From NCBI RefSeq assembly GCF_002879865.1, contig NZ_PNXY01000023.1:59348-123347 (forward strand): a stretch of 64,000 nt of DNA. Direction: 5' to 3'. Position numbers and translations under genes: made by a program. Below are positions 35,658-44,130 of the stretch, piece by piece (the first letter of the stretch is position 1; the number at the start of each line of letters is the position of its first letter). The stretch is from Paraburkholderia rhynchosiae. GTDB taxonomy: Bacteria > Pseudomonadota > Gammaproteobacteria > Burkholderiales > Burkholderiaceae. The notes under the pieces were generated by a model. That model did not search any database. It saw only the letters and a list, made by a program, of their open reading frames with translations, and had not been told where the DNA came from.

Positions 35658-36003
35658 GTTAGTCCTCCTTCTCGATACGTCGAGTGATGAGGATGAGCGA
35701 GCATTGCTTATGCCTTGTGCCGTTGGACAATCGCGCGATGCGTTGTGGAACCCCTACAACTCACGGCACACGTGTCGGCGCCAATTTACCAGCCGTTGTA
35801 ATAACCGGCGGCGAACGTGCGTTATCGGCAGCGAATCGGTTTCCGGGCGCATCGGCATGGCAATTGCGGAGGATGTAGGCTTGCACGCAGTACCGGCGTG
35901 GCGGTCTGTCTATGTCGCTCAACCGTGTGGAGTCATGCCGGGATACGTAGGCAAGCAGCAACGTTGACGCGAACCGTGGACGGCGTCCGGCGGCCCGGGC
36001 CAG
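35658..36003. other. Non-coding stretch
   Basis: I see no supported gene here. The part next to 35657 should contain the BON-gene promoter. Confidence 0.4.
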
Positions 36004-37023
36004 TCATCGTTCTGCCGCTGAGCGAGCCTCCTTGCCCCCGCTCCTGTCGATCAGAATATTTCGCGTTGCTGTTGATGCCAACTCGAGACGGGCGATCCGC
36101 TGCTGCAGTTCCTCGACCTTTTGCCCGTCGGCCGCGCCGGCTAACTCCAGCTGCTGTTTGGCGAGAATCAGCTCTTCGTCGAGACGGCGCACGGCGGACC
36201 ACAGCGCCTCCTCCGTGCTTTCCTGCTGCCTGTCATGCAACGAGGCTGCGGAAAATGCATGCCCCGTGTGACAGCGATAGCGCAACGGCTGGCCTTCGCC
36301 GATGCGCCACACCGCGCCTCCGCATTCAGGGCAAGTCAAACTGCTGTGCTGACCCAACCCTTCAAGATCCTTGACGGACGAGCGCCCCGTTCGTGCGATC
36401 CGGGCCTCGATTTCGGCCTGCTTGCGAACACTCACAAGAATCTCCTTTGACGTACCGGTGATCTTCAGCGCATTGACGATGGCTCCGGCGATTTCGGCGA
36501 CCGGAGCCACCACATCGGCGGCGACTGCCTCAAGCGCGCTCTTCGGCATGCCTGCTGCAGCGCAGTCGGCAGGGTCCTGGACGATAGTGTAGCCACCGCA
36601 TGCCTGAACCGCCCGCAGACCGGCGGCTCCGTCGTCGAGATGACCGGTCAGCACCACGCCGATAACGCGCCGCCCATAAGAGACTGCCGCTGAACGGAAC
36701 AAAGGATCCGCGGCGGGCCGTGCAAAGTTTTCTCTGGGACCTCGGGACAGATTGATCCGGTCTTCATACACGACCATATGGCGGTCCGGCGGCGCGACGT
36801 ACACCGTCGAACGGCGCAATGGCTCGCCGTCGCGCGCGTGCGATACCGCTAGTCGCGAAACCGCCTGCAAGAGTTCCGGCAGCATGCTTGGGAACGAGCC
36901 GATGTGCATGACGATCAGGATGGTGGCCGGCAGACCTTCGGGCAGCTCGCGCAGAAGCGTCCGGAGCGCGGCCAGCCCGCCAGTCGATGCAGCGACAACA
37001 ACGATATCCCGGGTGCGATCCAC
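36004..37023 (-). CDS. Stand-alone CheB-type protein-glutamate methylesterase with zinc-ribbon tail
   Basis: This 339-residue protein begins directly with the CheB catalytic domain: VVVAASTGGLAALRTLL (Ser), IVMHIGSFPS (His) and VVLTGHLDDGAAGLRAV (Asp). No receiver domain is present. The C-terminal part has CPECGG and YRCHTGHAFS, a likely zinc site, followed by a coiled coil (about 270-325). Such orphan CheB proteins are common in Burkholderia away from chemotaxis operons and their targets are unknown. It starts with GTG after GGAGG. Confidence 0.85.
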   Translation of the reverse strand: MDRTRDIVVVAASTGGLAALRTLLRELPEGLPATILIVMHIGSFPSMLPELLQAVSRLAVSHARDGEPLRRSTVYVAPPDRHMVVYEDRINLSRGPRENFARPAADPLFRSAAVSYGRRVIGVVLTGHLDDGAAGLRAVQACGGYTIVQDPADCAAAGMPKSALEAVAADVVAPVAEIAGAIVNALKITGTSKEILVSVRKQAEIEARIARTGRSSVKDLEGLGQHSSLTCPECGGAVWRIGEGQPLRYRCHTGHAFSAASLHDRQQESTEEALWSAVRRLDEELILAKQQLELAGAADGQKVEELQQRIARLELASTATRNILIDRSGGKEARSAAER

Positions 37024-37043
37024 CGCAGAACCTCCACTGTCAT

Positions 37044-37057
37044 GCTGTCATGACAGC
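37044..37057. promoter_or_regulatory. Perfect palindrome upstream of the cheB-like gene
   Basis: GCTGTCATGACAGC is a 14-bp perfect palindrome 21 bp before the start codon, preceded by another CTGTCATG half. It is a possible operator. Confidence 0.35.
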
Positions 37058-37168
37058 AAGCGGCGCGCCCTAACGGTTCACTGCGAAGCTGTACGCGGCG
37101 CCTCAGGCGTCAGCGGCAATACCGGCGGGCGACACGCGCGAATCGCGGCTTATATGCGTGAATTCCAG

Positions 37169-39265
37169 TCAGAACCTCGTGCGCAGTCCCACCATTACGC
37201 TTCGACCGCCCTCGGGCGCAATGTCCCGCACCACCGAACTCGCATAGCGAATCTCCTGGTTGGTCAGGTTGTCGCCGCGAAGATAAGCCAGCCAGTCCGT
37301 CTCGCCGACGTGGAACTTGTAGGTGAAAAGCAGGCCCAGCTTCGTGTAGCCGGCCGTCGGCAGATCGTTCTCCGGCACGCGGTGCTGCCCCCATGCGTGT
37401 TCCATTTCCGCGCGGGCGCCAAACGGACCATAGGCGTAATCGACGGCGAGCGTGGCGCGCAACGGCGAAATGCGCGGCAGCGGCTGATCGTTGTCCATGT
37501 TGCGAGCGTGTGTGTAGTCGCCGACAAGTTCCACATCCACCTGATGCGCGCCTTTCTGGAAAACGCGCCATTTACCGTCGAGCTCGATGCCGTAGAACTC
37601 CGCGCGCACGCCGCGATACACGGCCTCGTTCAATGCATCGTCGGTGCCTGGCGCGACGACCTGATCGGCGGCGTCCACCAGCCGTCCTGTATTGAACTCG
37701 GTGAGATAGTTCTTGAAGCGGCTGTAGAACACACCCATGCTGCCCTTGTTCGGGCCGCTTGCGAAACGCAGCGATAAATCGGTCGAAACAGCCTTTTCCT
37801 TTTGCGCGTCCGGATTGCCGATCAGGTATTGGCCTGTCGCGTCGTGCGGACCGTTCGCATACAGCTCGTAGAGTGCCGGCGCCCGCTCGGTGTAGGCGAC
37901 ATTGCCCGCGATGGACCAGGTCGGAGTCAGCTTGTACAGCGCGCCTAGCGATGCACTGACGGCATTGAAGTCGCGATTCGTCGCACTCGCAAACTTGTCG
38001 TTGCCGGCCGCGGTCGGCTGCTGCTTGACGTGCTCGTAGCGCAGCCCAGCGCTCAGCTTGAAGGCATCCGTCACGTTCCACTCTTCGACACCGAAGAGCG
38101 CGACGTTGGTGGTCTGCGTCGTCGGCACGAGCGTCTCGTCGCCCAGCGCGGAAAACGTGTTCTGGCTCAGCTGAACACCAATCGCACCTTCGAACGGCCC
38201 GATCTTCCTGTGACGTGCCTCGATCCGCGCCTCGTAGCCGTGATTGCGGAACGTGGTACTGGTCTCGCCGTTGTCGATTTCCTTGTGCTCGTAGTCCGTG
38301 TAGCCGAAATCGAACTTGAGCCGGGAGAACGGCCCGCTCAGATTGCGCACTTCAGATGCGAACGCCACGCGATCCTGGTGCATGCGTAGCCGCACGCCGT
38401 CCTCGGCGACCGAACCGTAGTTCGCCTCGTAGCCGTTGTACGACAGGCCCGCATAACCGTCGGTCCACGTATAAGCACCGCCGACTGCGCCGCCGTGCCA
38501 TCGGCCATCGCTGTTCGGCAGGCTGCCGTAGGCTTCATCGGCATCGGAACCGTCGAGCGCGCGCTGGCGATCCGAGTGCGCGAAGCCGGGAATGCGCTCC
38601 TTGCTCGTCTCGCGATCGAATGCATCGACGTGAAACGCGAACTGTCCATTACCGCCTTCGACCTGGGCCGCACCGGCGCGCGCGTTGTTCGCGCCACCGT
38701 AGCTTGCATCGACGCCGCCGGTCAGCCCTTTGACCGGCTCACGCGGGATCCGGTTGTCGATCGTATTCACCACCCCGCCGATTGCATTGCCGCCATAGAG
38801 CAATGCCGCCGGTCCGCGCACGATCTCGACCCGCTCGATTGTCAGCGACTCCTGCGGGACCGCGTGATCGTACGACAGCGACGACGCATCCCACGCGGCG
38901 ACGCCGTTCTGCAGAATCCGGATGCGGTCGCCATCCATGCCACGGATGATGGGTCGTCCCACCATGGGGCCGTAGGTCGTGGTGGACACGCCGGGCAAGC
39001 CGTTCAGAGTCTCGCCAAGCGAGTTCGCCTGGCGGCGGGTCAGCGCATCTGCGTACAGCGCGGTCGCCGGTGCGATCAGGTCGGTATCGCCCAAAGGATT
39101 GGCGGTAACGAAAACGGGCGCCAGGGACCCGCCGGGTATGGACATCGAATTTTGAGGCGAAGTCGAACTATCGGACTGAGCGTGGGCTAATGCGGCCAGG
39201 AAGGCCAGCGAGAGCGGCGACAGCCGGAGTACGCGCGCGGAAATATGTGGGAGGTTTTTATTCAC
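37169..39265 (-). CDS. TonB-dependent outer-membrane receptor, probable zinc receptor (ZnuD-like)
   Basis: This 698-residue receptor has a signal peptide (LSPLSLAFLAALAHAQ), a plug domain with VFVTANPLG, RPIIRGMDGDRIRILQNG and VEIVRGPAALLYGGNAIGG, then a 22-strand-type barrel ending in a C-terminal Phe (MVGLRTRF). The GTG at 39265 gives the best signal peptide; another GTG at 39334 is possible. ZnuD-type receptors take up zinc or zinc chelates. The assignment to zinc rests mainly on a Zur-like box 117 bp upstream; loops also contain several His and Asp residues (GFAHSD, DGSDADEA). No tonB or znuABC is nearby. Confidence 0.83.
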   Translation of the reverse strand: MNKNLPHISARVLRLSPLSLAFLAALAHAQSDSSTSPQNSMSIPGGSLAPVFVTANPLGDTDLIAPATALYADALTRRQANSLGETLNGLPGVSTTTYGPMVGRPIIRGMDGDRIRILQNGVAAWDASSLSYDHAVPQESLTIERVEIVRGPAALLYGGNAIGGVVNTIDNRIPREPVKGLTGGVDASYGGANNARAGAAQVEGGNGQFAFHVDAFDRETSKERIPGFAHSDRQRALDGSDADEAYGSLPNSDGRWHGGAVGGAYTWTDGYAGLSYNGYEANYGSVAEDGVRLRMHQDRVAFASEVRNLSGPFSRLKFDFGYTDYEHKEIDNGETSTTFRNHGYEARIEARHRKIGPFEGAIGVQLSQNTFSALGDETLVPTTQTTNVALFGVEEWNVTDAFKLSAGLRYEHVKQQPTAAGNDKFASATNRDFNAVSASLGALYKLTPTWSIAGNVAYTERAPALYELYANGPHDATGQYLIGNPDAQKEKAVSTDLSLRFASGPNKGSMGVFYSRFKNYLTEFNTGRLVDAADQVVAPGTDDALNEAVYRGVRAEFYGIELDGKWRVFQKGAHQVDVELVGDYTHARNMDNDQPLPRISPLRATLAVDYAYGPFGARAEMEHAWGQHRVPENDLPTAGYTKLGLLFTYKFHVGETDWLAYLRGDNLTNQEIRYASSVVRDIAPEGGRSVMVGLRTRF

Positions 39266-39381
39266 TGTGTTTTTGAGGATTTGCCTTTTACGCCGGCTGC
39301 GTCTTGTTCCGGGCTCGCATTGAAGGATCGACACGGTCGCCGATTCGGGGCTAGCGAACGCTTCATCCGTTCAATGTCGGC

Positions 39382-39404
39382 GAAATGATATAACGTAACA
39401 TTTC
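39382..39404 (-). promoter_or_regulatory. Zur box
   Basis: GAAATG, eleven AT-rich bases, CATTTC forms a 23-bp palindrome close to the proteobacterial Zur consensus (GAAATGTTAT...ATAACATTTC). It lies upstream of the TonB receptor and implies repression when zinc is sufficient. Confidence 0.7.
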
Positions 39405-39450
39405 AATCGTAAAGTTGCGAAAGCAGCGAGGGGTATTTCGGCTATGTCTC

Positions 39451-39506
39451 GAGGCTTCGAGGCTTCCAAGCTTTGGAGCTTTGGAGCTTCGGGGCTTCGG
39501 GGCTTC
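39451..39506. repeat. Seven tandem 8-bp repeats (consensus GGGGCTTC)
   Basis: Consecutive units read GAGGCTTC twice, CAAGCTTT, GGAGCTTT, GGAGCTTC, then GGGGCTTC twice, with a partial unit after. It is a short-sequence repeat between the Zur box and the LysR relic, with no coding role seen. Confidence 0.75.
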
Positions 39507-39561
39507 GGCTTCCGGTTCCAGACCGGCGCTCCAAGCTACCCGCGCCGACCACGTGTGGCGG

Positions 39562-39700
39562 CTTGAAAGCCCGATCGGCCGCGAACTGCTCGCGCGCACC
39601 AGGCGTTCGGTCGCGCTCACCGCGGACGGCGAGTTGCTGTTGGGCTGGTGCATCGGCCCCTATCGCCGATGAACTGGCCAATGCCATCGGGCAAGCCTTT
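39562..39700 (+). pseudogene. Remnant of a LysR-family gene
   Basis: The frame reads PIGRELLARTRRSVALTADG, the second half of a LysR DNA-binding domain, then shifts to another frame with APIADELANAIGQ. The N-terminal helix-turn-helix and the effector domain are missing. Confidence 0.5.
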
Positions 39701-39852
39701 GCGCAAAGGCGACGCAGTGAGCGCGCGGCGAACCCGAGCGGCAGTGGGCGCTTCCGCATCTGCATCTGCATCTGCGCCGCGCCGCGCCGCGCGGACATAC
39801 CGCAGAGTGAGCCGAACAACGACTATCGCAAAAGTTGTCGCCACCCCTATCA

Positions 39853-39878
39853 TTTCCACAATTCTTGAAATGTGGAAA
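39853..39878 (+). promoter_or_regulatory. Inverted repeat, probable ArsR operator
   Basis: TTTCCACA, ten bases, TGTGGAAA is a perfect 8-bp inverted repeat 22 bp before the arsR start, where autoregulating ArsR proteins bind. Confidence 0.6.
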
Positions 39879-39900
39879 CGAATCCGTTACCGTTACGGCT

Positions 39901-40233
39901 ATGGACTCCAACCTCGTTGTACACGCCTTGGGCGCGCTAGCGCACGAATCGCGCCTCGCGATCTTCCGCCTGCTGGTCGTAGCCGGCCCGGACGGCATGG
40001 CCGCCGGTGAGATCGCCCAGAAGCTCGGGCTTTCGCCTTCCGGCCTGTCATTCCATCTGAAGGACCTGTCGCACGCCGACCTGGTGACACCGCGGCAGGA
40101 TGGACGGTTCGTCATCTACACGGCCAACTTTAATGCGATGACGGCGCTGGTCGGCTTCCTGACGGAGAACTGCTGCGGCGGTACCCCGTGTGTCGCGAGC
40201 GACGCGCAAAACTGCTGCGCAGATACGCGATGA
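39901..40233 (+). CDS. arsR: ArsR-family arsenic-responsive repressor
   Basis: This 110-residue winged-helix repressor has ALAHESRLAIFRLLVVAGPD, then the recognition helix LGLSPSGLSFHLKDLSHADL. It lacks the classic CVC motif in the DNA-binding helix. Instead Cys91, Cys92, Cys97, Cys105 and Cys106 cluster at the C-terminus (ENCCGG, CVASDAQNCC), like the ArsR type with a C-terminal As(III) site. The ATG at 39901 fits the family start. It is the first gene of the ars operon and probably autoregulates through the inverted repeat at 39853. Confidence 0.9.
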   Translation: MDSNLVVHALGALAHESRLAIFRLLVVAGPDGMAAGEIAQKLGLSPSGLSFHLKDLSHADLVTPRQDGRFVIYTANFNAMTALVGFLTENCCGGTPCVASDAQNCCADTR

Positions 40234-40330
40234 CACGTATGCATACGGCATCCGCCGCTTCGTGTGCCCGATCGCCATGCGGTTCAGCAGAAAGTGCGCG
40301 TGAACGGCGCAAAGCCCGCAGAGGAAACAC

Positions 40331-41416
40331 ATGAGCAGCAATAATACGGTGACCGCCGGAGCACGGCCGGCGATCGGTTTTTTCGAGCGTTATCTGACGG
40401 TATGGGTCGGGCTTTGCATCGTCGCGGGCATTCTCGCTGGGCAGCTACTGCCGCAGATTTTCCAGGCAATCGGCCGGATGGAACTCGCGCACGTGAATCT
40501 GCCGGTTGGCGTGCTGATCTGGGTGATGATCATTCCGATGCTGGTCAAGATCGACTTCGCGGCGATGACCCAGGTTCGCAGCCAATGGCGCGGCATCGGC
40601 GTGACACTGTTCGTCAACTGGTTCGTCAAACCGTTTTCAATGGCATTGCTCGGCTGGATTTTCATTCGCCAGGTGTTTGCGCAGTGGCTTCCCGCCGATC
40701 AGCTCGACAGCTATATTGCCGGCCTGATTCTGCTGGCCGCCGCTCCCTGCACGGCGATGGTGTTCGTCTGGTCGCAGTTGTGCAAGGGCGATCCGTATTT
40801 CACGCTCTCGCAAGTGGCGCTGAACGACTCCATCATGATCGTGGCGTTCGCGCCATTGGTCGCGTTGCTGCTTGGCCTGTCCGCTATCACGGTGCCATGG
40901 GATACGCTGATCATGTCGGTCGGGCTGTACATCATCATCCCCGTGATTCTCGCGCAGTTGTTGCGCCGGCATCTGCTGGCACGAGGCGAAGCGCATTTCC
41001 GGCGAATAGTCGCGCGGCTCGGTCCCTATTCGATCAGCGCCCTCCTCGTGACACTCGTGCTGCTGTTTGCGTTCCAGGGACAGGCCATCGTCAACGAGCC
41101 GCTGGTTATCGCGATGCTCGCGGTGCCCATCCTCATCCAGGTACTTTTCAACTCGGGCCTCGCGTATCTGTTGAATCGCCGGCTCGGCGTCGCGCACTGT
41201 GTTGCGGGGCCATCGAGTCTGATCGGTGCAAGCAATTTCTTCGAGCTTGCCGTGGCAACCGCAATCAGTCTCTTCGGCTTCCATTCGGGTGCGGCCCTGG
41301 CGACGGTGGTCGGCGTGCTGATCGAGGTGCCAGTGATGCTGTTCGTCGTCGGCATTGTGAACCGCTCCCAGCACTGGTATGAGGCGAAACCCGGCATTAA
41401 AGGACAACAGCTATGA
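40331..41416 (+). CDS. acr3: Arsenite efflux permease, ACR3 family
   Basis: This 361-residue inner-membrane protein has about ten hydrophobic helices. The conserved ACR3 segment with the essential Cys is present (AAAPCTAMVFVWSQLCKGDP), as are MIIPMLVKIDFA and NWFVKPFSMALLGW. It exports arsenite using the proton gradient. GAGGAAAC precedes the ATG. The end overlaps arsC by four bases. Confidence 0.93.
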   Translation: MSSNNTVTAGARPAIGFFERYLTVWVGLCIVAGILAGQLLPQIFQAIGRMELAHVNLPVGVLIWVMIIPMLVKIDFAAMTQVRSQWRGIGVTLFVNWFVKPFSMALLGWIFIRQVFAQWLPADQLDSYIAGLILLAAAPCTAMVFVWSQLCKGDPYFTLSQVALNDSIMIVAFAPLVALLLGLSAITVPWDTLIMSVGLYIIIPVILAQLLRRHLLARGEAHFRRIVARLGPYSISALLVTLVLLFAFQGQAIVNEPLVIAMLAVPILIQVLFNSGLAYLLNRRLGVAHCVAGPSSLIGASNFFELAVATAISLFGFHSGAALATVVGVLIEVPVMLFVVGIVNRSQHWYEAKPGIKGQQL

Positions 41417-41835
41417 GCGTCACCATTTATCACAACCCCTCTTGCGGCACGTCGCGCAACACGCTCGCCATGATTCGCAACGCCGGCATCGAGCCGGAGA
41501 TCGTCGAGTATCTGAAGACGCCGCCGGATCGCGAGACGCTGAAGGTTCTGATTGCGCGCGCCGGCTTGACGGTGCGCGCCACGTTGCGCGAAAAAGGGAC
41601 GCCCTATGCCGAGCTCGGTCTCGGCGATGCCTCGCTGACCGACGAACGATTGCTCGACGCCATGATGGAACACCCGGTTCTGATCAATCGTCCGATTGTC
41701 GTCACGCCGCTGGGGGTGCGTCTGTGCCGGCTATCCGAGCTTGTGCTCGACATTCTGCCTGCCGGGCAGAAGGGCTCGTTCACCAAAGAAGACGGCGAGC
41801 AGGTGATCGACAAAGAAGGACGGAGGCTTCTCTGA
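41413..41835 (+). CDS. arsC: Arsenate reductase, glutaredoxin-dependent
   Basis: This 140-residue ArsC has the active-site Cys in HNPSCGTSRN near residue 11 and the arginine-rich arsenate site (NRPIVVTPLGVRLCRLSE). It reduces arsenate to arsenite for export by Acr3. Its ATG overlaps the acr3 stop, and its TGA overlaps the arsH start by one base. Confidence 0.93.
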   Translation: MSVTIYHNPSCGTSRNTLAMIRNAGIEPEIVEYLKTPPDRETLKVLIARAGLTVRATLREKGTPYAELGLGDASLTDERLLDAMMEHPVLINRPIVVTPLGVRLCRLSELVLDILPAGQKGSFTKEDGEQVIDKEGRRLL

Positions 41836-42599
41836 TGACGCAGGATCTGCCCAACCTCAGCGTTGCGCATCTCGACATCCCGGACTCACAGAAGCTCGAA
41901 CCCCGCATGGTTTCGCAACATGCGCCGCGGATCCTTCTGCTGTTCGGCTCGTTGCGCCCCACGTCGTACAGCCGGCTACTCACGCTCGAAGCCGAACGCA
42001 TATTGCGCCATTTCGGCGCGCAGACGCGCGTCTTCGATCCGCACGGCTTGCCGCTCGTTGACAGCGTGCCTGTCGATCATCCGAAGGTCGTCGAACTGCG
42101 CAACCTCTCGCTGTGGTCCGAAGGACAAGTATGGTGCAGCCCGGAGCGCCACGGAACGCTGACGGCCGTATTCAAGAACCAGATCGACTGGCTGCCGCTT
42201 GAGAGCGGCGGCGTACGGCCCACGCAAGGCCGCACGCTCGCGGTAATGCAGGTATGCGGCGGATCGCAATCGTTCAATGCCGTGAATGCACTGCGCTTGC
42301 TCGGCCGATGGATGCGGATGGTGACGATACCCAATCAGTCGTCGGTGGCAAAGGCCTGGCAGGAGTTCGATGCCGACGGCCGGATGAAGCCCTCGTCGTA
42401 TTACGATCGCGTCGTCGACGTCATGGAAGAGTTGTACAAGTTCACATTGCTCGTGCGGGATCGCTCAGATTACCTGACCGATCGTTACAGCGAGAGAAAG
42501 GAAGCGCATCCGGAACTTGCAACGGCACTGGCGGCCGCCGCGATGAATCACGAAACGGAGAATGCGAATGCGGACACCGACACGAACGAAACCGAGTAG
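41835..42599 (+). CDS. arsH: ArsH, NADPH-dependent FMN oxidoreductase (organoarsenical resistance)
   Basis: This 254-residue ArsH has the FMN phosphate loop ILLLFGSLRPTSYSRLLTLE, then WCSPERHGTLTAVFKNQIDW and MQVCGGSQSFNAVNALRLLG. ArsH oxidises trivalent methylated and aromatic arsenicals to less toxic pentavalent forms. The start overlaps the arsC stop (TGATG). The C-terminal tail is rich in Glu, Asn and Thr (ENANADTDTNETE). Confidence 0.93.
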   Translation: MTQDLPNLSVAHLDIPDSQKLEPRMVSQHAPRILLLFGSLRPTSYSRLLTLEAERILRHFGAQTRVFDPHGLPLVDSVPVDHPKVVELRNLSLWSEGQVWCSPERHGTLTAVFKNQIDWLPLESGGVRPTQGRTLAVMQVCGGSQSFNAVNALRLLGRWMRMVTIPNQSSVAKAWQEFDADGRMKPSSYYDRVVDVMEELYKFTLLVRDRSDYLTDRYSERKEAHPELATALAAAAMNHETENANADTDTNETE

Positions 42600-42716
42600 C
42601 GGCAACGGCGGCAGAGGCGCCCTCACAACATAGGCGGTCGCGGTCGCGCAACTCGTTTCGTCCTCCGCGAAAAACGTTTGCGATTCAGACGCTAATATCG
42701 AGCGAGCACAACAGCC

Positions 42717-43163
42717 ATGCAGACAAGAAAAGCTAGCGGTACCGATCTCAGCGACATTCACGACCTTTTGGGCGCGAACGGCTTGCCGATAGTAGACGTC
42801 TCCGTGACGCTGATCGAAGGCTTTCTGGTGGCGGTCGATTCGCGTGGATCGGTTATCGGTTGCGCCGGACTTGAACCGCTTGGCTCCAGCGTGCTGTTGC
42901 GATCGCTCGCAGTGGCCCCCGAATCGCGCGGGACGGGTATCGCCCGGATGCTCGTGACACGACTCGAAGACATCGCACGCTCCTGCAATCGCGAAACCGT
43001 CTGGCTGCTGACAACGACGGCGGAAAAATTTTTCGAACGATCCGGCTATGAACGGATAAGCCGCAATGACCTTCCTTGCGAAGTGCAGTCATGCAGGCAA
43101 TTCGTCGGTCTATGTCCTTCATCGGCGATATGCATGCGCAAGCGGCTTGGTGCGGTGGCGTAA
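42717..43163 (+). CDS. arsN2: GNAT acetyltransferase, ArsN2 type
   Basis: This 148-residue protein matches ArsN2: the N-terminal DIHDLLGANGLPIVDV, the acetyl-CoA loop VAPESRGTGIARMLVTRLE, WLLTTTAEKFFERSGY and the ending GLCPSSAICMRKRL. These enzymes occur in ars operons and are thought to acetylate organoarsenicals or related toxins. It follows arsH by 117 bp with a weak ribosome site. It is the last intact gene before the Tn7-like remnants. Confidence 0.88.
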   Translation: MQTRKASGTDLSDIHDLLGANGLPIVDVSVTLIEGFLVAVDSRGSVIGCAGLEPLGSSVLLRSLAVAPESRGTGIARMLVTRLEDIARSCNRETVWLLTTTAEKFFERSGYERISRNDLPCEVQSCRQFVGLCPSSAICMRKRLGAVA

Positions 43164-43205
43164 ACGTTCAGCGTATACACAGGTAACGACCATACCAGCA
43201 TAGCG

Positions 43206-43440
43206 CAAGGATAGGGACAGGTTTCTGGCCCAGACTACAAGCCATGGCTTCGCGTGCAGGATGTGGCATCGCGTGGCCGATCGCGCAAGGTTCAGGGCCT
43301 CACCACGAGGCGTGTCCGCCACGTTCTTTCCGATCTCGAATACGCGTACCTTGTTGTACTCGAATTCTCTGAGCGCGTGATCGGTATCCGCGAACAGTTC
43401 CCATTGCTCCCACTTTCGCCGATACAGGTTGTTGCGAGGA
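43206..43440 (+). pseudogene. Remnant of a Tn7-like tnsA endonuclease gene
   Basis: The frame GPDYKPWLRVQDVASRGRS, then RHVLSDLEYAYLVVLEFSE and REQFPLLPLSPIQVV, follows the TnsA N-terminal pattern (YKPWLTVRDVPSRGRS, HLLSDLE, REQFPLLP). An in-frame TAG at 43212 precedes it and the frame is lost after about 43440. TnsA cuts the 5' ends during Tn7-type transposition. The gene is dead. Confidence 0.7.
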
Positions 43441-43573
43441 GACGCCACGGAAGCCGTGGGTCATCGCGAATGACGATGTACGCATGTGGCTGCTGCGCGG
43501 CGACGCACGGCGCAGTCAGTTCAGGTTGCCGACCTATATGCTTCGGATTGAAGAGGATATCCCGGCGGGCTAA

Positions 43574-43800
43574 CGAGAGTTACGAGATCGTAACTGGGAG
43601 CGCATCGCCGGTCTGGTCAACGGTACGGTGCCGGTGAAATATTCGAGGGGCGTTCGATGGGCGCGCTCGTCGCGCTGCATGCGGAGGCGACAGCGATGCA
43701 ACGCAAGACGTTGTACCGGCTTCTATATCGGTATTGGACGCTCGGGCAGATACGCAATGCGTTGTTGCCGAACTATGAGAACGTCGGAGCACCTGGCAAG
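43574..43800 (+). pseudogene. Remnant of a Tn7-like tnsB transposase gene
   Basis: After a stop at 43571 one frame gives RDRNWERIAGLV. A shift then leads to a second frame with GALVALHAEATAMQRKTLYR, LLYRYWTLGQ and NALLPNYENVGAPGKARV. This is the N-terminal DNA-binding part of TnsB/TniA-like transposases (RKTLYRLLRRYW, NALLPDY). The catalytic DDE core is missing. Confidence 0.65.
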
Positions 43801-44030
43801 GCTCGCGTGTTCGCCAAACGGTGGATGGGTATGTTTGTTGCCCCTCGCCGCGAAGTTCGATGCGCTGTTGAAACTATCTGAAGCGGGAATTACGGCAAAA
43901 TGGGAGGGGCCGCCTGCATGGCAGGGTCGCGCCGTTGGAGGGCGCGCGTATCAGCGACGGCTGTAAGGCGGCTGGGGACAATCAAGCACGGCGTCAGATT
44001 AACTTTGGAAGAAGCCTTCACGCACTGCTT

Positions 44031-44080
44031 CCTGTCAGGCAAAAAAGACAGGAAGTTGACACCAAGTCAGAAAAGTTGAC
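44031..44080. repeat. Repeats resembling a Tn7-like element end
   Basis: AAGTTGAC occurs at 44053-44060 and 44073-44080, exactly 20 bp apart, beside the short inverted repeat CCTGTC (44031) / GACAGG (44047). Spaced repeats of this kind act as TnsB sites at Tn7-like ends. The remaining sequence between 43801 and 44130 shows no gene. Confidence 0.35.
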
Positions 44081-44130
44081 GGACCGAAAACTCAATTTCG
44101 CAACAGCCTCTTGGTCAAACGGTCTACGGA

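Noticed and set aside
39451..39506. Possible CRISPR array
   Set aside because: The units are 8 bp and directly adjacent, with no unique spacers and no cas genes. It is a simple tandem repeat.
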